Shown here piece by piece: positions 1 to 5,954 of a stretch of DNA of 14,390 nt. The notes under the pieces are model-generated. The model saw only the letters and a program-made list of their open reading frames with translations. It was not told the DNA's origin and made no database searches. The first letter of the stretch is position 1. Each line of letters begins with the position of its first letter. This DNA comes from CAKSXP01 sp964539115 (lineage in GTDB: Bacteria > Bacillota > Clostridia > Oscillospirales > Oscillospiraceae): the NCBI GenBank assembly GCA_964539115.1, contig CAZIHY010000057.1:1-14390 (forward strand), given 5' to 3'. The position numbers and the translations under genes are program-made.

Positions 1-2
1 CA

Positions 3-482
3 TACCAATACAGGGACGAGCTGTTGAACCGTGCCTCCGGCGACGATGAATACGGGCTGATTTCCGACTATGGAGACAAGCCCACACAGACATATTTAAT
101 ACTTACCGGACAGGGAGGAAATACAGATGGTAGATTGGGCAGCAATTTACGAGAGAGCGGAGGACAGAACGCTGGAAATGCTGGAAGAACGAGCACGGCG
201 CAGAGCCAAGCAGAAAGCACAGCAAGCCTCCTCGCAGGATACGACTGGTACAGCAACGACGTCGAATACGGACAAAGACCGAGGCTGATACAGGATTCAA
301 CTGGCGGGACGCTGATTTCCGGGAGATCGGAAGCGGCGTCTTTTTCTGTGCCTGAAACCGGGGCGGATGCTGAGAGCGCAGCCGTTAACACAAATCCGGC
401 ACAGCACACACTGGCACAACAAATGCAAATTGAAGCATATCGGGCAGCAGGTTCCACAGCGACCGTTTTGGAATCGCTGTAG
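3..482 (+). CDS. Possible C-terminal part of an unrecognised protein, open at the left window edge
   Basis: This frame has no stop from base 3 to the TAG at 480-482, so the product would continue to the left of the window; a TTG at 24 is the first possible internal start but has no reason to be preferred. I do not recognise the protein. The first 35 residues or so look like ordinary protein (RDELLNRASGDDEYGLI). The rest is rich in Gly, Ser, Ala, Gln and Thr and could be either a low-complexity tail or an out-of-frame reading of the overlapping ORF at 127-288. No signal peptide, membrane segment or known motif is visible. It points toward the minus-strand tRNA-Leu unit, whose terminator starts about 50 bp beyond its stop. 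It could be the end of a mobile-element or phage gene, a degraded gene, or chance. Whether it is real is uncertain. Confidence 0.3.
   Translation, partial: YQYRDELLNRASGDDEYGLISDYGDKPTQTYLILTGQGGNTDGRLGSNLRESGGQNAGNAGRTSTAQSQAESTASLLAGYDWYSNDVEYGQRPRLIQDSTGGTLISGRSEAASFSVPETGADAESAAVNTNPAQHTLAQQMQIEAYRAAGSTATVLESL
127..288 (+). CDS. Small ORF (53 aa) with a good ribosome binding site, function unknown
   Basis: An ATG at 127 is preceded by GGGAGGA at 113-119, a near-ideal Shine-Dalgarno site 7 nt upstream. The product is strongly charged: roughly residues 8-34 are rich in Glu, Arg, Lys and Ala (for example LEMLEERARRRAKQKAQQA) and would form an amphipathic or coiled-coil helix, followed by a Thr/Asp/Ser-rich end. 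It lies in a different frame wholly inside the open frame 3-482, so probably only one of the two is translated at this place. The start signal and the natural-looking helix favour this ORF for its own span. Small charged proteins of this kind occur in phage and conjugative-element clusters, but nothing here proves such an origin. I do not assign a function. Confidence 0.3.
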   Translation: MVDWAAIYERAEDRTLEMLEERARRRAKQKAQQASSQDTTGTATTSNTDKDRG

Positions 483-533
483 AGTCTGCTTTTGTTAATG
501 ATATAGAAAACCCTTGCAAATATGGGATTTTGC

Positions 534-584
534 AAAAAAACTGGACACCAATTGTGATACCCATTGTATCAAAACTGATGTCCA
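534..584 (-). terminator. Intrinsic terminator of the tRNA-Leu gene
   Basis: Read on the minus strand, TGGACATCA (576-584) pairs with TGGTGTCCA (542-550) over 9 bp with one G-U pair. The loop holds a second short helix, GATAC with GTATC. Seven T residues (complement of 534-540) follow one base after the outer stem. The structure begins 4 bases after the encoded CCA of the tRNA. Confidence 0.8.
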
Positions 585-587
585 ATT

Positions 588-672
588 TGGTGCGAGAGAG
601 GAGACTTGAACTCCCACGTCGGTTGACACACGCCCCTCAAACGTGCCTGTCTACCTGTTCCAGCACTCTCGC
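588..672 (-). tRNA. tRNA-Leu, anticodon GAG
   Basis: The minus strand folds as a complete class II tRNA. The acceptor strands GCGAGAG (666-672) and CTCTCGC (592-598) pair perfectly. The D arm has a CTG/CAG stem with the GG-T-A-G loop. The anticodon stem CACGT/GCGTG encloses the loop TTGAGGG, giving anticodon GAG after T33. The long variable arm (TGTC AACC GACG) is typical of leucine tRNAs, and the T arm contains TTCAAGT. The discriminator base A is at 591 and the CCA is genome-encoded at 588-590. It decodes CUC and CUU. It has its own promoter (703-730) and terminator (534-584), so it is an independent unit. The 3' end of a tRNA gene is a common integration site for mobile elements, and the sequence beyond this end (1-482) is the least recognisable of the window. 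Confidence 0.96.
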
Positions 673-702
673 GTCTTTGGCTTCTCAACAGAAGCAAGAG
701 TT

Positions 703-730
703 ATTATAGCAGAAAAAACATTTTTGTCAA
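703..730 (-). promoter_or_regulatory. Sigma-A type promoter of tRNA-Leu
   Basis: Both boxes on the minus strand match consensus exactly: TTGACA (725-730) and TATAAT (703-708), separated by 16 bp. Transcription should start near 696, about 24 nt before the mature tRNA 5' end. The -35 box overlaps a 7-bp inverted repeat, TTTTGTC (722-728) and GACAAAA (741-747), which followed by T-rich sequence could act as a weak terminator of the glycosyltransferase gene that ends at 754. Confidence 0.9.
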
Positions 731-753
731 CACCAAAATAGACAAAATTGTTT

Positions 754-1956
754 TTATTTTTTATAGCTTTTATACGTATGAGACGCGATATAGAACAGAA
801 GCAGAATTATGGCGGCTATCAGTGTTATGGCGCCGTCGGACATGGGCAAAAGATAACGTCCGCGCAGATAGGCGTGATATCCCAGCAGGGAAGCAAACTG
901 AGAACACAGAGGCAGAAGGAAAAACGACGGAGCTGTGATTGCAAAGGCCAGCGTGAAAATATCCGAAGCGTAAAAATAACGGTCGTGCATGTGTGGGAGC
1001 AGAAAGGGGATACCGATCGCCAGCAGTGTTGTGGCAGCGAGCAGTGTCCGCTCGCTGAGGCTTTTCCTGTACAGGAAAAGCCAATAGAGTACTAGAATCG
1101 TGAAAGAGAAGGCGAGCACCACGCCGAGTTTTGACCACAATTCCGTATCGGCATTGCTCAAAAGCGCGAATATCGACGGAGAGTTGAAGTTGAGGTAGCT
1201 GCCGACAGTCCAGCCCTGATCGATGTATAGAGTGAGCGTCTCCATAAAAGGACGCCCCATAAGAACGGCAGGGAGGACCATAATTATATAGGTAAGCGGG
1301 AATATGGGAAGGTGGCGCCATTTCATACGTCCCGTATATATGAAAGCCAGAAATATCGGCATCATGAATACAGCCTGGAGCTTGAACGAGAACGATACGG
1401 CTATCATGACAAGCGCGGTCTTGGGTCTTCCGCTAAGCGCGCACCAGATGCTCAGAACGGCGAAAGCGACATAAATGCTGTCGCACTGGCCCCAGTATGC
1501 ACTGTTGAGTATAACTGTGGGCAGAAAAAGCACCGCGTAGAAAGCGAAAAGACGCCGTGTACGGTCACTTGTCACGACGCTTACAAGCTTCATGACAGAG
1601 AAGGCGAGGATAACGTCAAAGAAGATCGAGACAAGCTTTATAAGATAAAGGTCGTAAATATCAAAATAAGAAATAAGCGCGAGGAAATAGAGATAGGGGA
1701 CATTATAATTACCGATGCCGACGGCCAGACCGCGGAATCCTCCATAGGTCTTAAAGTGTTCAACCCAGACAGTGAGAAAATTCAGATAATCGAGAGTCTC
1801 GTGATCCATGCATATAAGTCTGAGCGCGAAGGCGGTCAACGAAAGGAGAATACATATGGCAAAGCGTCTTCTGTTATATGCAAGACCTTCTTTGTATACC
1901 AGAAAGACGGAAAATGCCGCAATGAGAAAAATAATTGTTATGGAATAAGCGTCCAC
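754..1956 (-). CDS. Integral membrane GT-C type glycosyltransferase, Gpi18-like mannosyltransferase family
   Basis: The 400-residue product is very hydrophobic with about ten membrane-spanning segments. Family-type motifs are an early acidic loop after the second segment (DHETLDY, residues 51-57), WGQCDS at 155-160, FKLQ at 191-194 and a PHMHDRY motif at 321-327. This pattern is what I know from bacterial Gpi18-like mannosyltransferases (COG5542-like). These GT-C enzymes are thought to transfer a sugar from a polyprenyl-phosphate donor on the outer face of the membrane; the substrate cannot be read here. The start is GTG at 1954-1956, supported by GAGGTG at 1965-1970 (8-nt spacing); no closer ATG fits. 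A Lys/Tyr-rich tail ends the protein. The gene is monocistronic and divergent from rpoB. A promoter at 2009-2037 and a 5' hairpin at 1980-2003 precede it. The family is likely, the donor and acceptor unknown. Confidence 0.8.
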   Translation of the reverse strand: MDAYSITIIFLIAAFSVFLVYKEGLAYNRRRFAICILLSLTAFALRLICMDHETLDYLNFLTVWVEHFKTYGGFRGLAVGIGNYNVPYLYFLALISYFDIYDLYLIKLVSIFFDVILAFSVMKLVSVVTSDRTRRLFAFYAVLFLPTVILNSAYWGQCDSIYVAFAVLSIWCALSGRPKTALVMIAVSFSFKLQAVFMMPIFLAFIYTGRMKWRHLPIFPLTYIIMVLPAVLMGRPFMETLTLYIDQGWTVGSYLNFNSPSIFALLSNADTELWSKLGVVLAFSFTILVLYWLFLYRKSLSERTLLAATTLLAIGIPFLLPHMHDRYFYASDIFTLAFAITAPSFFLLPLCSQFASLLGYHAYLRGRYLLPMSDGAITLIAAIILLLFYIASHTYKSYKK

Positions 1957-1974
1957 AGAGACAGCACCTCAAAT

Positions 1975-2003
1975 AAAAACGGGGAAAGAAAAAACTTTCC
2001 CCG
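1975..2003 (-). terminator. Terminator-like hairpin just upstream of the glycosyltransferase ribosome binding site
   Basis: A perfect 9-bp stem, CGGGGAAAG (1980-1988) with CTTTCCCCG (1995-2003), closes a 6-nt A/T loop. On the minus strand it is followed by TTTTTATTT (1971-1979) and then directly by the GAGGTG ribosome binding site. On the plus strand only A residues follow, so it cannot terminate in that direction. No minus-strand gene lies to its right in the window, so it is either a leader element (attenuator or 5' stabilising stem-loop) of the glycosyltransferase mRNA or a barrier to antisense transcription from the rpoB side. The structure is certain; its role is not. Confidence 0.65.
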
Positions 2004-2008
2004 AAAAA

Positions 2009-2037
2009 ATTAAAAAATCGTTTGTAATACTTGACAA
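2009..2037 (-). promoter_or_regulatory. Candidate promoter of the glycosyltransferase gene
   Basis: On the minus strand TTGTCA (2032-2037) and TTTAAT (2009-2014) each match the sigma-A consensus at five of six bases, with a 17-bp spacer. The predicted start is near 2002, so the transcript would begin with the 9-bp hairpin ending at 2003. The -35 box overlaps the rpoB -35 box on the other strand. A weaker alternative is TTGATT-17 bp-TAAACT at 2117-2145, with a TGG extension before the -10. Confidence 0.5.
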
Positions 2038-2060
2038 GAGCGGAATAAAAATGCTAAAAT
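2031..2060 (+). promoter_or_regulatory. rpoB promoter (sigma-A type, extended -10)
   Basis: A consensus TTGACA at 2031-2036 is followed after 18 bp by TAAAAT at 2055-2060, with the extended -10 dinucleotide TG at 2052-2053. Predicted start near 2067 gives a leader of about 147 nt before the rpoB ATG. A TATAAT at 2070-2075 has no suitable -35 box. The word ATGCTAAAAT here recurs in the rpsL promoter. Confidence 0.75.
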
Positions 2061-2076
2061 AGCGTGCTATATAATC

Positions 2077-2111
2077 CAGATTTAAGAGCATATAACCCCA
2101 TCTTTAATCTG
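2077..2111 (+). promoter_or_regulatory. Stem-loop at the 5' end of the rpoB leader
   Basis: CAGATTTAAGA (2077-2087) and TCTTTAATCTG (2101-2111) pair over 10 bp with one T-T mismatch around a 13-nt loop. It begins about 10 nt after the predicted transcription start. No T run follows, so it is not a terminator. It could stabilise the mRNA or bind a regulator; neither is shown. The rest of the leader (2112-2198) is A/T-rich and holds no other structure that I can support. Confidence 0.5.
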
Positions 2112-2213
2112 AATACAGTTTACCAAATACTCCGCAAAAAATCAATATGCATTTCGCAAAATAAACAACCTCGCCGGGTGTGTCACGAGAATCGAAAGAA
2201 GGAGTGAAGGCCA

Positions 2214-5200
2214 ATGATATCAGATGTCAAATACGGCAAGACAGTCAGAAAGAGCTTCGCACATGGAATGGAGATCCAGGAGATGCCAAATCTGTTGGAG
2301 ATCCAGAAAAACTCCTATAAGTGGTTTTTGGAGGAAGGTCTCCGCGATGTGTTCAAGGATGTAGCATCCGTCACGGACTACTCCGGAAATCTTGAGCTTT
2401 CGTTTGTTGACTATTCAATGAATGAGAAGCCCAAGTACGACGAAGAGGAGTGCAAAGCGCGCGACGCAACCTATGCCGCTCCGCTAAAGGTCAGCGTCCG
2501 CCTCCGCAACAAGGAAACGGAGGAAATTAAGGAGCAAGAGATATTCATGGGCGATTTTCCGCTCATGACCGATGGCGGAACCTTTATAATAAACGGCGCA
2601 GAGCGCGTTATTGTTTCTCAGATCGTTCGTTCTCCCGGCGTATACTATAATAAAAATACCGACAAGGCCGGCGTGTCCACTTACGGGACTACCATTATTC
2701 CGTATCATGGTGCATGGCTTGAGTATGAGACCGACGCTAACGATGTTTTCTATGTCCGCATTGATAAAAACCGCAAGCTTCCGGTGATCATGCTGCTCAA
2801 GGCTATGGGAAAGTACGACCCGGACAAGCCGCATACCTGGCTGAGCTGCACGGATACTCCGGAGCTTGGCGCAATAACCAATGAGCGTCTGTTCGAGATA
2901 TTCGGCCGTGATGAGCGCATGGTTGCGACCATTGAGAAGGATACCGCTCCTTCGCGTGAGGAATCTCTGATCGAGATATATCGCAAGCTGCGCCCCGGCG
3001 ATCCTCCGACGGTCGAGACCTCGGAGTCCCTGCTTGACAGCCTGTTCTTTGACCGCCGCCGTTATGACATCAGTACTGTCGGCCGCTATAAGTTCAACAA
3101 AAAGCTGGCGCTGTGGTCCCGCCTGAACGGACAGACTCTTGCCAGACCTGTGGTCGATCCCATGACCGGAGAGATCATTGCCGAGGCCGGTGAGATCCTT
3201 ACCCGCGAGCGGGCAGAGGCTATTGACGCATGCGGAACGATCGATGCATGGATCATGGTCGACGGTAAGGAAATGCGCGTGTTTTCAAACGGCATGGTCG
3301 ATATGTCTCGCTTTGTTGACTTTGATCCCAGAGAGATCGGCATTAAAGAGCGCGTCCGCTTTATCGTCTTGCGCCAGCTGCTCGAAAGCTATTCCGGTGA
3401 AGAACTGAAAGAGGCCATTCAGGACAACATTGATATACTCATCCCCAAGCATATCATCGTCGACGATGTATTCGCCTCTGTCAACTATCTTAACTGCCTG
3501 GCGCATGGCGTCGGCTCGCCGGACGACATTGACCATCTCGGCAACCGCCGTATGAGAAGCGTCGGAGAACTGTTGCAGAATCAGTTCCGCATCGGATTCT
3601 CCCGCATGGAGCGTGTCATCCGTGAGCGAATGACACTGCAGGATCTGGATATAGTCACTCCCCAGAGCCTTATAAATATCCGGCCTGTTACAGCTGCTAT
3701 CAAGGAGTTCTTTGGCTCCTCTCCGCTGAGCCAGTTCATGGATCAGAACAACCCGCTCGCGGAGCTTACGCATAAGCGTCGTCTCTCGGCCCTTGGCCCC
3801 GGAGGTCTGTCCCGCGAACGCGCGTCGTTCGACGTCCGCGACGTCCATTACAGCCATTACGGCCGTATGTGCCCGATAGAGACGCCTGAAGGTCCGAACA
3901 TCGGACTTATCGGCTATTTGGCTAGCTATGCCCGTGTCAATGAGTACGGCTTCCTTATAGCGCCCTACCGCAAGGTCGATAAGGAGACTTGCCGTGTGAC
4001 TGACGAGGTCGAGTATCTCAGCGCCGATGTAGAGGATAATTACATCATCGCGCAGGCGACAGAGCCTGTCGATGAAAACGGCTGCTTTATCAATGACCGA
4101 ATCACCTGCCGGCATCGCGACGAGATAATCGCTGTCGACAAGCACAGAGTCGATTATGTTGACATTTCGCCGCGCATGATGGTTTCCGTTGCAACGGCTC
4201 TTATCCCGTTCCTTGAGAACGACGACGCAAACCGTGCGCTTATGGGTGCTAACATGCAACGTCAGGCGGTCCCCCTGTTGACGACGCAGGCCCCCATTGT
4301 CGCAACCGGAATCGAGCACAAGTGCGCTGTCGACTCCGGCGTTGTGATCGTTGCGGAGGATTCCGGAACAGTTACCAAGGTCAGTGCGACCGATGTTACT
4401 ATTAAATATGATTCTGGCGAGATCAAGAATCACCATCTTATAAAATTTGCCCGCTCCAACCAGGGCACCTGTGTAAACCAGCGCCCGATAGTATCTGCCG
4501 GCGAGCGCGTTGAGAAGGGCGACGTTATTGCGGACGGTCCGTCCACCAGCCAGGGCGAGCTTGCCTTGGGCAAGAATATCCTTGTCGGCTTTATGACATG
4601 GGAAGGCTATAACTACGAGGACGCGGTCCTGCTCAACGAGCGCCTGGTTATGGAGGATGTTTATACTTCCATCCACGTAGAGGAGTTCGAGTGTGATGCC
4701 CGTGATACCAAGCTTGGGCCTGAGGAGATAACCCGGGATATTCCGGGCGTCGGCGAAGATGCTCTTAAGTATCTCGATGAGCGCGGCATTATTATGCTCG
4801 GCGCGGAGGTCCGCAGCGGCGATATCCTTGTCGGTAAGGTTACGCCGAAGGGCGAGACCGATCTGACCGCGGAGGAGCGTTTGCTCCGCGCAATATTTGG
4901 CGAGAAAGCCCGCGAGGTTCGTGATACGTCGCTCAAAGTACCGCATGGCGAGACGGGAATCATTGTTGATGTTAAGGTGTTCACCCGCGAAAACGGGGAT
5001 GATCTCAGCCCGGGCGTGAATGAAGTTGTCCGCGTCTATATCGCACAGAAAAGGAAAATTTCCGTTGGCGACAAGATGGCCGGACGTCACGGCAACAAGG
5101 GCGTCGTTTCCCGCATCCTTCCGAAGGAGGATATGCCCTATCTGCCCGACGGCACTCCGCTGGACATCGTTCTGAACCCGCTGGGCGTTCCGTCCCGAAT

Positions 5201-5951
5201 GAATATAGGCCAGGTTTTGGAGGTCCACCTCGGATATGCCGCTCAGGCTCTTGGCTGGAAGGTCGCAACGCCGATTTTCAACGGCGCGAAGGAAGGGGAG
5301 ATCCGTGACCTGCTCGATTATGCTGGCCTGCGTTCCGACGGTAAGAGCGCCCTGTATGACGGGCGTACCGGCGAGCCGTTTGACAACCTCGTTACTGTCG
5401 GCTATGTTTACTTCCTCAAGCTGCATCACCTTGTCGACGACAAGATCCATGCCCGTTCCACCGGCCCTTACAGCCTTGTTACACAGCAGCCTCTTGGAGG
5501 CAAGGCTCAGTTTGGCGGCCAGCGCTTTGGCGAAATGGAAGTTTGGGCGCTGGAGGCATACGGCGCGGCATATACCCTGCAGGAGATACTCACCGTCAAG
5601 TCCGACGACGTCACCGGCCGCGTAAGAACCTATGAAGCGATCGTAAAGGGGCATAACGTACCGCAGCCCGGCGTGCCCGAATCGTTCAAGGTCCTTGTCA
5701 AGGAACTCCAGTCTCTTTGCCTCGATATCCGCGTTCTCGATAAAGACGGCAATGAGATAGAGCTCAAAGACGACGATGATGACGATTACGTTCCCAACTT
5801 TGATGACAGCCGTTATGAGTCCGATGATAACGAGCTTATCGACGCTGGCTATGCCATCGAGGATATCAATGAAGAGGAGCTCGAACTCGACGCTTTCGGC
5901 GGAAGCGATGATGACGCCGAAGATGATTTCAGCGAAGAGGAGAATCTGTAA
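2214..5951 (+). CDS. rpoB: DNA-directed RNA polymerase subunit beta
   Basis: This 1245-residue protein is the beta subunit of RNA polymerase, which forms one wall of the main channel and part of the active centre. The N-terminal, lobe and fork regions read straight through. The rifampicin cluster lies at residues 501-531, followed by PIETPEGPNIGL (554-565), the WEGYNYEDA region (796-804), GDKMAGRHGNKG (952-963) and the C-terminal clamp region (QQPLGGKAQFGGQRFGEMEVWALEA, positions about 1091-1115). The start ATG has AAGGAG at 2199-2204, 9 nt upstream. Residues equivalent to E. coli Q513, D516, H526 and S531 are unchanged, but Q510 is replaced by Pro504. From about residue 1181 a 65-residue tail is very acidic (31 Asp/Glu, two Lys/Arg). 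rpoC follows after 3 nt. No ribosomal protein operon precedes it; it has its own promoter. Confidence 0.99.
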   Translation: MISDVKYGKTVRKSFAHGMEIQEMPNLLEIQKNSYKWFLEEGLRDVFKDVASVTDYSGNLELSFVDYSMNEKPKYDEEECKARDATYAAPLKVSVRLRNKETEEIKEQEIFMGDFPLMTDGGTFIINGAERVIVSQIVRSPGVYYNKNTDKAGVSTYGTTIIPYHGAWLEYETDANDVFYVRIDKNRKLPVIMLLKAMGKYDPDKPHTWLSCTDTPELGAITNERLFEIFGRDERMVATIEKDTAPSREESLIEIYRKLRPGDPPTVETSESLLDSLFFDRRRYDISTVGRYKFNKKLALWSRLNGQTLARPVVDPMTGEIIAEAGEILTRERAEAIDACGTIDAWIMVDGKEMRVFSNGMVDMSRFVDFDPREIGIKERVRFIVLRQLLESYSGEELKEAIQDNIDILIPKHIIVDDVFASVNYLNCLAHGVGSPDDIDHLGNRRMRSVGELLQNQFRIGFSRMERVIRERMTLQDLDIVTPQSLINIRPVTAAIKEFFGSSPLSQFMDQNNPLAELTHKRRLSALGPGGLSRERASFDVRDVHYSHYGRMCPIETPEGPNIGLIGYLASYARVNEYGFLIAPYRKVDKETCRVTDEVEYLSADVEDNYIIAQATEPVDENGCFINDRITCRHRDEIIAVDKHRVDYVDISPRMMVSVATALIPFLENDDANRALMGANMQRQAVPLLTTQAPIVATGIEHKCAVDSGVVIVAEDSGTVTKVSATDVTIKYDSGEIKNHHLIKFARSNQGTCVNQRPIVSAGERVEKGDVIADGPSTSQGELALGKNILVGFMTWEGYNYEDAVLLNERLVMEDVYTSIHVEEFECDARDTKLGPEEITRDIPGVGEDALKYLDERGIIMLGAEVRSGDILVGKVTPKGETDLTAEERLLRAIFGEKAREVRDTSLKVPHGETGIIVDVKVFTRENGDDLSPGVNEVVRVYIAQKRKISVGDKMAGRHGNKGVVSRILPKEDMPYLPDGTPLDIVLNPLGVPSRMNIGQVLEVHLGYAAQALGWKVATPIFNGAKEGEIRDLLDYAGLRSDGKSALYDGRTGEPFDNLVTVGYVYFLKLHHLVDDKIHARSTGPYSLVTQQPLGGKAQFGGQRFGEMEVWALEAYGAAYTLQEILTVKSDDVTGRVRTYEAIVKGHNVPQPGVPESFKVLVKELQSLCLDIRVLDKDGNEIELKDDDDDDYVPNFDDSRYESDDNELIDAGYAIEDINEEELELDAFGGSDDDAEDDFSEEENL

Positions 5952-5954
5952 AAT

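Noticed and set aside
68..535. A 155-codon minus-strand ORF at the left edge
   Set aside because: It would start at a TTG inside the tRNA terminator T run without a ribosome binding site. Its Cys/Ala/Ser-rich product looks like an antisense reading.
514..535. Inverted repeat TTGCAAA / TTTGCAA beside the tRNA terminator
   Set aside because: It is A/T-rich, only 7 bp, and followed by A on the plus strand. It is not a convincing terminator for the left-edge ORF and overlaps the T run of the tRNA terminator.
1312..2013. A 233-codon plus-strand ORF opposite the glycosyltransferase start
   Set aside because: It is low-quality, highly charged sequence without a good ribosome binding site, and it is antisense to a convincing membrane protein with conserved motifs. 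It also runs through the divergent regulatory region.
2117..2145. Second minus-strand promoter candidate TTGATT-17-TAAACT
   Set aside because: Both boxes match only four of six consensus bases, and it would give a longer leader running through the rpoB promoter. It is kept only as an alternative to the better pair at 2009-2037.
3285..5654. A 789-codon minus-strand ORF inside rpoB
   Set aside because: It is a codon-aligned antisense shadow of conserved rpoB sequence, bounded at 3285 by a TCA serine codon of rpoB. It has no separate start signal.
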